In this document: one piece after another, positions 49,571 to 62,500 of the stretch
How the letters are laid out: every line of letters starts with the position of its first letter
Position numbering within the stretch: position 1 is the stretch's first letter
Assembly: GCA_024734555.1 (NCBI GenBank)
Contig: JANPWX010000173.1
Coordinates: 1,083,293-1,147,292, forward strand
Direction: 5' to 3'
Length of the DNA stretch: 64,000 bases
Source: Trochalopteron elliotii
Taxonomy: Eukaryota > Chordata > Aves > Passeriformes > Leiothrichidae
Position numbers and translations under genes: made by a program
The notes under the pieces: model-generated
Told to the model about the DNA's origin: nothing
Databases searched by the model: none
What the model saw: the letters and a program-made list of their open reading frames with translations, nothing else

Positions 49571-52500
49571 AAAGCTTTGTAGGTTTATAAACTGAGTTAT
49601 TATTAAAAAAAAAAATGAAACAAAGAAAAAAACCCAAAAACCCCCCACATTTCGAAAGGAGCTTCAAATAGCATTATAGATAACTAAGGTATTAGATAGG
49701 AAATTTAAATAAGTTTTTATTTTGTCCATATTACATTATCAGTAATCCACTCACTGAAGCTGGGTAAGTAACTAAAAGAGCACAATTCCCTTCTTACCTT
49801 CTTATGTGCATGTAATTTTGGTTGGTTTCTTTTTTTTTTTCCCTTTTGGGGTTACAGAAGTGATTGCTGTCAGAGGATTAATTTGTCAGTGTCTTTTAAA
49901 AATATGCTACACTTTCTGGTAATGTTTGCTGTGATGCTATCCATGCTAGTTATCTGTTTAAGAAATGGATTAAGAGCTGTTTATGTCCTGGTATGATTCA
50001 CAAGAAAGTACCAAAAATCCCCAAGAAGAATTGAGCCATAAAATACAGAAATATCTTTAGGAGTTGATTAGTTAGTGCTCAGTGGAAAAAAAAGGACAAA
50101 GTAGGGCTGTTATGCCAAAGAACCTTGGCCCAAACAAATCTTATTTTAATTAGCATGGTCATCACAACTAGGAAGATTTGGAATGTGTTCATGTTAATTT
50201 TTAATAAACAGGAAAGCCAATAGTACCATTACAGCACACTGAAATCCCATAGCTGTTTTTCATTTAGAAAGTTAGGCGTTGAAATTGTGTCTAAAAATCC
50301 ACATTTCAATTATTTTATCACCTAGTCTTGCAAGTGCACACATCTGATACTGTTCTTTTGTGTGGCAGCTGTAAAAATCGTAAGCAATTTTTACTGTCAA
50401 GAAAACTCTGAATAAATAGAGGCTGTTAACTTAGGCAGATATCTGAGGTTATTTGGTGGCAATCAAGAACTCACAGCACTTCAACTAATGGGTTATGATC
50501 AGAAACTGTTCCTAATAGCCAGCTAGACGGATCTGAATATGAAGATTTCTATAATTTTGTTGTCAGCTTGTGATGTACTCTAGTGCTAATTATTTGGAAC
50601 AATTATGTTTTCCTAATAACAAAAGAAGAACAGTGAATTAAGCAGGCTTACCTTCAGATCTTTAGATAACAGTTTAAATGCACTTGCCATTAAGAAATAA
50701 CATTTCTTTTTCCTGTATGGAACCCTAATTATTGAAGATGCTTGTCTTTTAAAATCTACTTCTACTTTTTTTAAGCATGTTCAATGTGTCAGTTTACACT
50801 GATGACTTCAGTAACTAGTATTTTCTCAGTCTTAGTTTTATGCCCGTACCTCCCATAGACTGCTTACTTCATTTGGTTATTCAAAAACCATAATTAGTGC
50901 AGTAATTAACATGTGGATCCTTCAAAGGAAGACTGTTAGAATCATGGGACGTCTCTCATCATTCTTGCTGATGTATAGATGATAAAAAGACTTGGTTGAG
51001 GTGACAACAGGATTTGTATTACTGCACATTATCCAAACTGCAGGAAAATTCAGACAGGACCGTGGTCCATGGAGTCTTTCCTTCTGAAAAAAAGTAATTA
51101 TCCACACTGTTTCTATAATGTAACTAGGTGTTATCCTGCATTTGCAGCTGTCAAATCATTTGTTTTAAAACCATTTTTTATATCTTATGAATACTTGAAA
51201 GTTTGAGGGTTAACATGTTGTCTTTTAAGCAATTACAGAAGTGGGGTGCAGCAAGTGCAGCAACAAAAACAATAATAATAGTAATTTATATAAGCATAAC
51301 AGATTCCTTCTTGACAGTTGATTTCAGAGATGTTTATGGTAATGTTAAATTGATACCATCATAAGATTGCATTCATAAAGAATAGGCCAAATTTCATTTT
51401 TTTTATTTTCCCTGGAGAAAATGCATTTGTTTGTTTAAGATTTCAGATAAGCTGAATCTGTTGTGTTTTCAAGCCATAGTAAATCAGTTGCTGATACGTG
51501 AGTCTCAGTATGGCTCATGTAAACATATTCCAGCATTTCTCTGAGATGCTTATAGTCAATGTTTTCAGCTTCAATATACAACGTTTTAAATTAGCACATT
51601 AAGGAAATTCACATTCTTTCATTCAGCTTTTAACTTTCTGTAAGTAGTGGTCCTCTTTTTCACATTCAGTGACACATGCCAGAAAAATTCAGTATTTTAC
51701 CCTACAGGCAGCCCATGGGACTGGGATGAAATGGCCTCTATACATAGGGTATGACTTTATTTGCTAAAGAGGTTATTTGAAAAAGCCCTTAGGGTACTGC
51801 TGCCCTTTTGTCCCTCAAACTAGTAGGGGGAAAAATATAAAAGGAACTACACAGTAATCCCTTGTAGACAGGTGACCTTAAGCCAATTCTATACTGTAAG
51901 GTTTGTTTCCATTTAAACTCAAAACAGACAAAGGAAAAAAGCAAAATGCAGGTTTTAATCTGTTGCAGAAACATTGCCTTTTTTTTCTGTAAATGTCTGT
52001 CAAATACAGACAAATTTACTGCAAATTCATAAGACTGAGTATCATTCTGTATAATTTAATTTAACATTCTGTAGACAATATGCCCTATATTTTAGCAAAA
52101 ATAGCATCTGAGGACTGATGGAAACAAACCTACCTCTGTTCATTTCAGGTAACCTGTTCAGAATTTTATTTTCTTTACAACTGTTTAAATTCTGCAAGTA
52201 CAGCCAAGCATAATTATGCAAATCTCCTGATTCCAGTCTTAACATTAAAAAATCAGTCACCATCAAGATCCACTGGAAAAATCAGCAGTCACTTCTGTCC
52301 TCTGAAGTACTTTTTTCCTCTGTTCTTAGCGTTGGCCATTGATTGACATTAACAGTGCTATAGTGAAACCAGACATTATCACAGGGTTATGGTTCCACTG
52401 CACATGCACCATTTGGTGGTGGTGTATTTGGTGTTTAAACCTGTGTTCAGCCACAATAGTTTTCCAATGAACGAAGCCCACAATATTATTTTTTATTTCA

Positions 52501-52599
52501 TGCAATCAGCTGTTACAAGATGTGTACCATCCCAACACGAAACTGCTTTTTTTGCTAGGCAGGCTTCAAAACACCATTATAAATTACAAACAGCAGCTC
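49571..52599. other. AT-rich unique DNA, no gene seen
   Basis: The part at 50100-50480 looks somewhat conserved (low homopolymer content, TTTTAATTAGCATGG at about 50144) but carries no strong signature. An A-rich run lies at 49604-49645. Confidence 0.5.
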
Positions 52600-53320
52600 T
52601 GAACCCATCTCAGGATAGCCTTTCATAAGTCACAGGTGTGACATCACGGAGCACTGTAATTAATGGGTGTTATGCCACTCCCTTGACTTATGAGTTTTTC
52701 AGAGGCTTTTAATTACATTTGAGTTTAAGCCATTCTGGCAGAAATTTGAAGGAACTCCAGTGGCAGCCTCTTCTGAATGAAGCTGTTCTAGCGATATTTG
52801 GAAAATGAGCCACTCTGGTGACTGAAGGAAAATGTTTCAGCCGTTCTTCACGCCTGGTAGTCTGAAGGGAGGTTAAGAGAAGCAGCTTCTGTCACTGCTG
52901 CAGGCACTTAGTTACTGTGTTCCTTTTCTGCATCGGGGGAGGAGCTGTGAAAATTGTGGTCAAATCCACATATTATATCAAATAAAAGAGGGAAAAACAT
53001 CTGAAAAGCCAAGAATGTCTTGAAGGGTTATCATGATGTCATCGACCTGATTTTGGGTATAGAGAAGCCATTGTTTCACATGTGAGAGCAGACTTCATGT
53101 CACTGTTAAAGAAGAAATGTCATCATTTTTCACCTATCGGGAATGAATTATAAACGATCACCAGTTAATCGGCATTTAAAACATTACTTCAGTTTCAGCG
53201 CCAAAATCCAGTGTCAGAAGAGGTTCACCCCTCATACGCATACACACCAGAATGCACGTATCACAATATTAAGTTAACTCAGGTGTAAAGCTTTGTTCTC
53301 TAAACAGCTGAAGCTTCATG
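52600..53320. promoter_or_regulatory. Candidate conserved non-coding block
   Basis: Mixed composition with retained CpGs ('catcacggag', 'ctagcgata', 'agccgttctt', 'tcacgcctgg', 'gcatcggggg', 'catcgacc', 'ctatcggg', 'aacgatca', 'aatcggca', 'cagcgccaa') over about 600 bp, and TAATTAATGGG plus TTTTAATTACATT words near 52658 and 52708. No frame spans it. The CpG retention and motif content favour an enhancer-like element. Confidence 0.3.
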
Positions 53321-56300
53321 TCATTGTTTATGTGCACAAAACACACATATTTCTCCATATGCTGGCACCATATTGGTGTTATCACCATAGCATTCCCTCC
53401 TCTTCAGATGATCTTTTGTTATAACATTTGTTTTTGTGAGGCAAATAAAATATAGTAAATGTAAACCAATTATTTAACCAAATTACTTTGATCGTGGGAA
53501 ACTGACAATTAGTGTTACAGCTTCTCAGCAGTGAAATCCACACAATAGAGCAGACTGTGATATTCTGTACTGCAGTGTAAGTCGATGTAGTGCATTTATT
53601 TTGTGTAGCAAGCTGTGAGAGAGGAGGAGAGAAGTGCGGGAGACGAACGAAGTCCGTCTTGATGAACTGTTATTCTGTATCTGTGCTGTGTTTTGTGCAT
53701 TGTTTAGTTTTTCTGGGTTTGCTTGTTAATATATTGGGACAGCTCTTCACAGCAACCTTCATGACTTATGTCAACACCTAAAGCATATACACATGGGTAT
53801 GAGATGATCAGCTAATTAATCGAGGAGTTAGAGACTTGCTGAACTACCATTTGTAATTTTGGTTTCTAGTAAATACTGATGACAGGTTAGTTTGGTTACC
53901 CATAACCACTATCCAGTTTAACAGTCTCATCTTTTGCATGAATTGGCAGAGAAGTATTAAAATCATAAGCACTGGTATACCAACAGGATCTGGGTTTATT
54001 CTCAGACCTGGAATGCATCACCCCTTCCATGAAATAGCTGTGAGTTAGGAGAGCATTCTGGGCATTGTCATGCAAATGAGGCCACCAAACATACCACTTT
54101 GCTTCAAAATTGAAGCATTTGCTCTGCAGTGACAAGTAGCTTTTAAAACTGGAGCAGGGTTTTCTGTGCTAAATGGGCAACCCTATCTATCCTCTGAGAT
54201 CCACTTTCTAATGTACCATACATGTAGTCCTAATTCCACATCTGAGTGCTCAGATTGGCACTTCCTACATATCCATACATCTCTGTCACTGTTTAACCAG
54301 GCCAACCTCATTTGATGCAGATTAAGGTGGTCATTTATCCTTGAGTATTGTCCTTCTCCCACAATCATACAACAAAAAAAACCACCAGAAGATGCATGTA
54401 GCACTGAGTAGTTGAGGTTGGTCTGGTATTCAGCAACTCTTAAAGCCAAGGTCTCATGATACATCACTTCAACTAGTTCAAATTTTAATTAATGCTACAG
54501 CATCTTCTCAGCAGCCCTCAAGAATTTAGCCAGTAGGACATGAGGGAAAAACAAATCCTCACCTGCCTCACAGTTCACAGAAAATACCTGTAGTCAGAAA
54601 CTGTTTCAGTCTAGTTTTGGGACCAACTTCAGAAAAGTAAGAAAATGTGATGTATATTTTTCTCTCTCTCTGTAACAAAATGAGCACATTCCAAATGCTG
54701 CTTTTGGCTGTGCTCATAAAAAGGGTTGTGGAAAGAGCAACAGAGTTAAACATAGTGACTCAGGATTAGGTAGCTTTAACCAGCATCTTAATGCCCATTA
54801 GAAGCCAGAATGGATTTCAGAGCACTGGTGTTAAATGATAAAGAATGAGCAGAACCCGGATTTTTTTTTTTCTTTAATCCAAAATGGTGTTAATTGCTTT
54901 GTGATTCAGTGGGAATTTTGTCCATGTCCTGAATGTGGACACAGTTGTACTCCTAATCTCTGACCAGTATTGTTCCATGTGCTGTGCTCTGTACTTGACA
55001 AAGCTATAGGTGCAATAATGGGTTTGTCATAGTAATGGAAGTACTTGGTCTGCTGGGCAAGGGTTTATAGAACATAATGGAGACAGTGGGTACTGGATAG
55101 CTGGAACAGTCAGGCTTCTCAAATCCCTTGTGGTTCAATGTCAGTGGCATTGTCAGTGTGATGCTGCGTGATGCCTCAGAAATGGCTAATGGTTTCTTTA
55201 CATGCAGGTTTGGGTATCCAGTTCAAGATATTCACATTTGAAAATGTAGATCTTAAGGACTTCACATCTTGTTAGACCTTTTCAGTCATGTATGTTTGTC
55301 CTCAGAAACAGGACCTTTCTTGGAGCAACTAGTTAAGGTTGTGGAGAGAGTTGTTTTCAAAGTTGGGTTTTCTGGTGTTTGCAGCACATTTAGATGGAAC
55401 CAAACTGCCCTCAAACCATCCCAACATATAATTCTTTAAATATTTGGGTTCAAATGCTTAACTTGGCTGTGAATGGATTCATAAAAAAAAAAAAAAAAAA
55501 AAAAAGGATGTTGAGAAAGAGCTATTGCAGTTGCCCTTCTTTTTTGTTGTTGTTGTTTGCTAGCTGCATTATCTCCCAACCTCTTTTTGAGCAGTTATTC
55601 AAGTAAAATTTGGTGTTACATTTCCTTTTATTACAAATGCTATTTATACACAAATTGGAGCAGATCATGATGCAGCAAAGAACTTTTTATACTACATAGA
55701 TTGTGCAGCAAAATAGTGCTTTATCAGCATTACATGCCTCAGTGAGGAATGTTTTGCTGTTTTAAATCTCATCATTATGAGAAGAATTTATTATCCAGAT
55801 ACAAAGATTTTACTGGAAACTATTGAGCTAGGCTGTTGTCATCTAACTGAAAACGAAATAATGTTCATGATAATTAGACAAGGGGGATTATTGAAAAACC
55901 CACACTATATATACTGTTTACATACAACCTCAGAGATCTACTTTATCAGTTAGAACATGGTCACATTCGTTTTTGCTTCCTTTCCATGGGACAATCCCAG
56001 AAATTGTGGGCAGTCCTTCTGCACTTAAACTCCTTGTCTACAAACACGAGGCAAAGTGAAGATGGTTGAGGTTTCATGGAAATGGAGCACATGTGGCAGG
56101 CCCATCTGTGCCAGCTTTATGAAGCACAGTGCCCACAGTATGATCGTCCTTGCCTTTTGTTCCACACAATGCTGCTCAGGCCATGGGTTTGTGAACACTG
56201 CTGGTAGAGCCTGCAAGCCTCGATTTGTCTCACTGCTTCCTCTCCTGTGCTGTCAGTTCTCAGTTGCACTGCAAGCTCCCCTGCCCCCACAATTTCCTCC

Positions 56301-56479
56301 CTTTACCCAGCTCTTTTCCCCAGACAAATCTGAGGTAGAACCTCCTAGCAATTTTCCAAGGTTCTGGGCTCAAAGACTGAACTAATTTATTTTTGAATTG
56401 CAGATCAAACATAAACTGCAAAGAAGCATTTAATCAGTTAGGAGAAGCAAGGGTATGGCTTGTTTAAGTCCCAGAATCC
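53321..56479. other. Unique DNA, no gene recognised
   Basis: Two minus-strand frames (53896-54135 and 54183-54467, 79 and 94 codons) lie close together in different phases. They show no motif I can name. A (CT)n run is at about 54659-54671. A 109-codon plus frame at 56056-56385 lacks domains and overlaps a minus frame. Confidence 0.5.
55483..55505. repeat. Poly(A) run, 23 bp
   Basis: An uninterrupted A run, the longest homopolymer in the window. No retrocopy or SINE body was recognised immediately upstream. Confidence 0.95.
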
Positions 56480-56680
56480 ATAAACCTGTAATGATTTTAT
56501 TATATTGGTGTCAGTTTTCATTATTTTCATAAATGGGTGTTCCCTGCTTAATGCACGATATTTGCATCTGATGAACCAACGAGTTTAAACATGGTTTGTT
56601 TTAATGCTTTGTGAATTTGCATTCAAATTCATCAGAAGTAATTCTATTTGAAATCACACAGGGCTAAACACAGTGGTTGT
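56480..56680. promoter_or_regulatory. Candidate conserved non-coding block
   Basis: A short interval with POU/octamer-like ATTTGCATCTGATG at about 56560, 'aatttgcattcaaattcatc' at about 56615, and CpGs at 'gcacgata' and 'caacgag'. Appearance-based call only. Confidence 0.25.
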
Positions 56681-57867
56681 AAATCCATTTGAATTGAGAT
56701 GCCAGAATCAGCCCATTAATCTACAAATCTGCAATATAATTTCTGTATGGTTGGTGGGCTTCTGTTCTGTTTTTTCGTGGTGAGGCCATGGGGATACCAA
56801 GTGCACGTGTGGGAGGAGAAGTGTTGGAGGAGGTTGTGATAAATTGACCAAGTGGGAGTATATCTTTGTTATGGAAACCGGCCTGTGAAAGGAACATATG
56901 GAAGGCCAGAGACCATGGTTTGAGTATGTCTGTCTCTGCCACTTGAGGTAATTGCACGAGGAGAAAGCAAGTCTCTCAAATAAGCAGATTCCTTAATATT
57001 TAGGATGATAAGAGATTGGCATCAGCACCTTCCATTCAGTCTTTCAGAGTGTCAGAGTCCACCCAGAGCTCTAAGTAGTGCTATAGCCTGCATTTAGTAT
57101 TTTAACTTGCTAAGCACTCTGTTACCTTGGGTTTTTTTGTGGTCTGTTGTTAAAAAGAGAATGAATAAATGCAGCAAGGTTCACCTCCAACAGAAACAGG
57201 CTCTTTTTGGAAGGAGTGGAGGGGGCTGTACTATAGCAAACAGTGCTTCATTCCTTGAAGGCTGTAAAGAAATCTGTATTTCTTTCAGAGAAATTGGAGA
57301 ATTGATTTAATTTCTATGTTCTTAAATTGACTGAAATGTCTGAAATTAGGATGTTTGTTTAAGCTAAGAGTTACCAGGTTTGAAGATTAATATATCATTG
57401 TCTGAGAGTGCAAAAGAATGTACGTATGAGAGGGATTACTCTTTAAGAAGAAAGTTTTATCAACAACATTTTCCATGCTACACATACTTCTGAAATGTAA
57501 CAATGAAGTTTTAGAGAAAACTATTCAAAGAAAGTAATAATACATGTTAAAAATACAAAAATGCTTAGTTATCTGTAATGTACGTTAGCCTTTTTAAAGG
57601 AATACATTAATTCATTATTTGAATGGGTGACAATTCAAAATGAAATTCAGCTGATACTTTTGAAAATGTTCATGTAATTATTTTGCTTAGTTATAATCAA
57701 GCTGAATTCAGTTTGAGAGATATGTGTTTGGCTGAGGCCAAAAGTGATTTTTAGCTAAGTTTGTGTCTGCCTTCCTCTGGGAACTAGCCAGTCCTGGGTT
57801 TAGCCCTTGTAATGCTGAAATTCGAGAATGTATGTCCCTGTTTTGAATGTCTTGGACTGGAGCTAAC
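56681..57867. other. AT-rich unique DNA, no gene seen
   Basis: Only short unsupported frames. Confidence 0.6.
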
Positions 57868-57945
57868 AGGGTCCAGCATACAAAAGCATTTAGGCCTGTG
57901 CTTAACATTAGCTCTATGCTTAATTCCCAGAAGTCTAACTACAGG
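57868..57945. repeat. Degenerate ancient amniote interspersed repeat
   Basis: 'gggtccagcatacaaaagca', then 'tgtgcttaacatta' and 'tatgcttaattcccagaagt', follow the order of a widespread old sauropsid repeat with the pattern 'tgatccagcaaagcactta...gtgcttaacttta...cttaagtcccattgaagt'. The family name is not certain and the match is from memory of the pattern. Confidence 0.45.
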
Positions 57946-58296
57946 CCTCTTCTTCTGCACTTGCAAGAATTGCGATGAGCAGGAAGTCTGCCATCTGACA
58001 TCTGTGAAATGAGCTGGTAGACTTGAGTCTTTTTCATAATGAGCCAGTTTCCATCTCATAAAATTCTGTAATTGCAGATGGTATCAGTGGACACCTATGA
58101 CAATCTCAGCAGAGATTGCAGCCCAGCATTCCTCATTATAGGATACATGGACACTGAACTTCCTCTCTGCTGATGAACGTGGGGTTGAGTCATTGACAGG
58201 GCATTATCAGGAAAATTGCAGTGATGTGACTAGAGCCTCACGGTGGGTAAATGGAGTACCTCAACTCTTGGAGTTGACAATAGACTCTCCTAAGAA

Positions 58297-58425
58297 ATGA
58301 TAATGCAGTGATTAAGACGTAAAACTGGGACTCAGCACACCTGGGAATTCTTGTGTGACCCTGACAACACACTTCTTGTTGTTTTTCACTTCTCTGCCTG
58401 AAAAGTTAGTATAATGCTTTTTCCA
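58297..58425 (+). mobile_element. MIR-like tRNA-derived SINE relic
   Basis: The order of motifs follows MIR-type SINEs: 'gcagtgattaag' (tRNA A-box side), 'actgggactcag', 'acacctgggaatt' (B-box region), 'tgtgaccctgacaa', then 'cacttctctgcctgaaaa' in place of the usual '...cctcagtttcc...'. It is heavily diverged, as expected for a family last active before or early in amniote radiation. About 130 bp remain, lacking the 3' end. Confidence 0.6.
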
Positions 58426-59268
58426 TTTTTATAGTGTTATTTAGTGATAAATATGTTACCAATTCGGAGCAATTCACAAGATAGTTTTAGATAGATGCCA
58501 TTAGACTTTAAGTCTGTTCTATTCAGTTTGCATTTGCATGTTCTTGTGCCTAGCACCAGTGGAAAGCAGGCCAATTTTATTTTGCTTTCTAATTCTGCAT
58601 AGAAGAAATCAGCTTTATGCAAAGATACCTAAAAATCTTTCATAAAATTCACTCTATTGTTAAAGAGGCCCTAGAAAAAATAACATGAAAGAAGAAAAAC
58701 ATTAATTTTGGACTTCTTTTAGCTTGTTCTTTTAGGCACTGATATAATTTTTGTTCTATCTGTGTACATTTTCATATGTGCATTTTCTTTTTATAAAGGA
58801 AATAATACCATTCAAATATCTTTAGAGTATTTTTATTTCAGTAGAATCACTTGAATAATGTTTTAAGGGTACTTGGAGACACAGTGAAAGAAATTGTGAA
58901 CCTCAGTGGGTTTTGGAGCACTGGAACATATCCCAACAGTTATAGCCACAGATTCTATAAGCTCTACCTCTGACTTGCAGCAGCTGTTTCAACCTGTGAT
59001 GCCATGGGTGGCTCTGAAGCTCTGTAATCTGCACATATTTGAAATAACAAACCACAATGAGCTCTGGTGATTGGTCCATTCCATGCCAGAAGTTAGAAAA
59101 CTCTGAGCTCACTGAACTACAGTAGCTGGAAAAAGAGTAAGAAATTTTTTTTTAAGGTAGCTGAAATAAGAAACTTTTAACAAAAGTGTCAACAGGAGCT
59201 GTTAGTTTCTTAGTGGTTTTGAAAATCATGTTTTCCAGGTATCTTGCTCCAGGCTTCTCGGGTTGGTG
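58426..59268. other. AT-rich unique DNA, no gene seen
   Basis: Nothing is supported. Confidence 0.6.
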
Positions 59269-59338
59269 TTTTTTTTTTTTTTTTGGGGCGGGAGGGGGGG
59301 TTGTTTGGTTTGGGTTTTGGGTTTTTTTTTTGGTGGGG
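59269..59338 (+). repeat. Poly(T) run followed by G-rich, G-quadruplex-capable tract
   Basis: A 16-bp T run (59269-59284) is followed by G-runs of 4, 3, 7, 3, 3 and 4 at 59285-59288, 59290-59292, 59294-59300, 59112-relative spacing aside at 59312-59314, 59319-59321 and 59335-59338. The first part satisfies the usual G3+ with short-loop rule on the plus strand. The overlapping open frames on both strands here are composition artefacts (Phe/Gly/Trp on plus, Lys/Pro on minus). Confidence 0.85.
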
Positions 59339-59532
59339 ATGTTTTCTGGTCTCCATTTTGTCACATATCCCAAGCTTTACTGCTTTCATAGAAATGATGA
59401 TGAATTCCTCTGAAATTTTGTCTAAAAAAAATGTGAACAAAAAAATCTAACAAAAAAATGTGAACTAAGTTCCAGCCATAGTAAAAGTGCTTGGCTTCAT
59501 TTATGCTAAGGATACTGTACCAGGTCCTAGGT

Positions 59533-59587
59533 ATGATGGCATTCACAGCAGAATGATGGCATTCACTGCAGCATGCATCATGCTGCA
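59533..59587. repeat. 20-bp tandem duplication ending in a perfect hairpin
   Basis: Units 59533-59552 and 59553-59572 (ATGATGGCATTCAC then A/T GCAG) differ at two positions. The second unit runs into a perfect inverted repeat at 59567-59587 with arms TGCAGCATG/CATGCTGCA and a CAT loop. Confidence 0.9.
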
Positions 59588-62500
59588 GACAAGTGAACCA
59601 TGGTGTTTTCAAACCACTTGACATCTTTTAGTTGGCATGGTTTTAAGCATTACTTGGCTTCAGTTGGAGACAGACATAGATAAATCTTTGAACAAGTGCT
59701 TTCAGAATTAAGAACTAAGTGGCATTTTAAAATATTTTAGATAAATATGATCATTATTTAACTTAAAAATATTCCCTCTTTTCCTAAGTCTAAGTTGAGT
59801 CTCACGAAGGAAAAAAATTGAAAGAGCTAGTTAGATGACCTGATAGAGTGGCAGGAGTTGTTTACTAGTCCATATTTGACTAATATTCATGCTTCCTATG
59901 ATTGACAGTCATTGCAAGTTCTTTGGGTTTTAAGACTTAAGGCACCACAGTCTTGAGTGAACTTTAGTTTAGAATGGAGATGTTTACAGAAGTTATCTAA
60001 GTAGTTCCTGCAGAATCCCGTGCTGCTTTGCACTGAATTGTTCCAGAGTAGTATGGATTTGCAGTATAAATGGTGATGAGCTGGGTTAAGTCATACTCTT
60101 AACTACTGTACAGTCTATTTATTGCATCTGGGAGCTTCATCACCCTCGCACTTGAAACTGGATGAGGCAGCTGAATTGACTTTCCATTTCTCACCATGTC
60201 TAACCACCTTCCTGCAATATGACATGAACATTCTAGTCTTTCATCAAAATAAGATTATGCTTCTCTAATTGGGACAAAACTTCTCCCTCTCCAGCATTTG
60301 CAGATTATGTAGCCAGAATATCTGCATTTAAACCTTAAATAGTTCCATTCAAGTCAGACTTCTAATAGTTCTTGTTTCATTATTCTGAATATTCTTTAGT
60401 CAAGATCTCTCTCCTAGAAAGAGCAAGACATAATTTAGTTGTATCTGTACAGAGCAATGTGCAGCAGACATGCCTTTGAATGTGTAATTAAAAATTGCTT
60501 TGGCCTGTTTTCTTTTCCTGTTTTTCATTTTATAAACTTACATGTAATTTGATGAACACTGTCATTCTTTAAATTTCTTCAGCATTGCAGTTCTCAAGGG
60601 ACTTTCATTGAATATAATTTTTGTATATTTACTTTCTCCACAAGTGCTAGAATGCAGTAGCACAAGTTCAATCTTACATTATTATTTTCTTACTTACTTA
60701 TGTTACATCCTGATTTTCTTCGTATTGATGTTAACGCTTCCAGTTTGGTATTAGCTCCATGTGCCATCTAAATGCTGTTGATTTCTACCTCTAGTTAACC
60801 AACAATTTAGGTAGTCTTGTCAACAGAGTAGTGTGGTAATTATTCAGCTCTTAAACATACCACTTTGCAACCAAGTGCAAGCAGCTTGGTAAGGGGGTTC
60901 TGAGCCCTTTGGGAGAGCTGCAGTTCAACAGTTTACTTTGCATTTCCCACCCAGCCCAGGCATGTAGACTGCCTTGCTTTATCTTTGTCCTGCCTCATGC
61001 TTTCTAACACTGGAAGTGGAAGACAGTTCATTTAAGTGCTACTCTGTAAGTAGCACTGAAACTATATTTCTCTCAACAGATTGGGTTAATTACATGAACA
61101 GCTCTTCCTTTGAAGGTATTCTGGAAACATGCTGCTTCCATCCTTCACCAGAGGTGAATCATGAAAAGAAAACTTTGTCATGAACTCGACCCTTGAAAGT
61201 AGTATGAAAGAGTTACCCATCACTCCAGCCTCTATTTCCCATCCAACCTCCCAGAACCAGGAAGTACCCCTGCTTCATGCTTCCTAAGTAATCCCAGCAT
61301 TACTGCTAGGCCTGTGACACTCTGAGGTGAAAAATCAGCATGTTTTCTGACACACATCATTTTGGGCATGGTAAGCTTTGATGCTGTCAAGTGTCTCAGG
61401 AGGTGTGAGGGGCAGCAAAGGGGAAGGTCTGTGCCTTGAAAGTGTGCCACCTACAACCAGCCCTATTCCTTCCTCCTCATATGTTGTCATTTTCCTTGCA
61501 CTGAAACTGACTTTTGGGGTGGGAAATCTGATGTCAGAAGTTTGGAACTGCCTTCACAATTAATTCACCTTCATCTTAAGCCAGGTACCACTGTGGAGAC
61601 AGCTGTACTTGTGGCTGATCCTGTATTGTGGTTACACATGTAAGGCTGAAGCGTCTAATCATGTTGGGGTTTTTTTCCAAAACACAGCTTGGCGTGACCT
61701 ACAGCTTTCAGACTAAATTATCGTGGTGCTCCTTTCCAGCTGAAGATCTATTGCGAAAATACACAAATATTATTTGCCACTGGCATTACACTTGATGTTG
61801 TAAAAGCAAAGAAACAGATCTTTCTCCACTGAAAACCTGTAAAGTGAAAACTATAAAACCCTCTTCCCTTGTTTTCTTCTGAAACCGGTTGTAACGCTCC
61901 TTTCCTCTCACTGTGCCAGACTCTACAGCTTAACCAAATGTGTGTCACTCCTCCAGTTTTCTTTCCTATATTCCCAAGCAGGTGAGAGACTAAAAAGAAA
62001 ATATCAACTGTATATCAGTGCCTAGATAAAAAGCTGCAAAATTAAGTTATGAAGCATGTCCTTTTTAACAAAATCTCATATTGGGCCAGTATAGTTCCTT
62101 CCTCAAGGCAGTTTATTGCTTCTAATCGTGCAAATCAGGGGTCATTCCAGCATGCTTTTGATGAAGTACACAAAAGAGAGTATGCTCATCTCCTCCAATG
62201 TTTTGGACATTGAGACAGCATATTTTTTTCTGGGTAAGATAATGCATTAATTGCTTCAGCATTAGCTTTTGATATAAGCCTTCCCATAGACTCCTGACAC
62301 TTTGCATGCTGAGCAGTCTTGTCCTTGAAGTTACTGTAGTGCACAATGATCAGAACTACCCTTAGCATATACCAGCAGTGTCTTGGCAGAGGGTGACCTC
62401 CAGTACTGTCTCTAAACATTTTCAATTTACAGACTCAAGAATTTTTTCTGCCTTTGCCTCTCATTCTTTTGGGGAGGTCAGCCCTTTATGAATTTCCCAC

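Noticed and set aside
53896..54467. Two neighbouring minus-strand frames considered as a viral or retroposed remnant
   Set aside because: Different phases, no motif recognisable, no LTR or poly(A) signature.
59186..59450. Overlapping frames on both strands at the G/T tract
   Set aside because: Low-complexity artefacts of the poly(T)/G-rich sequence.
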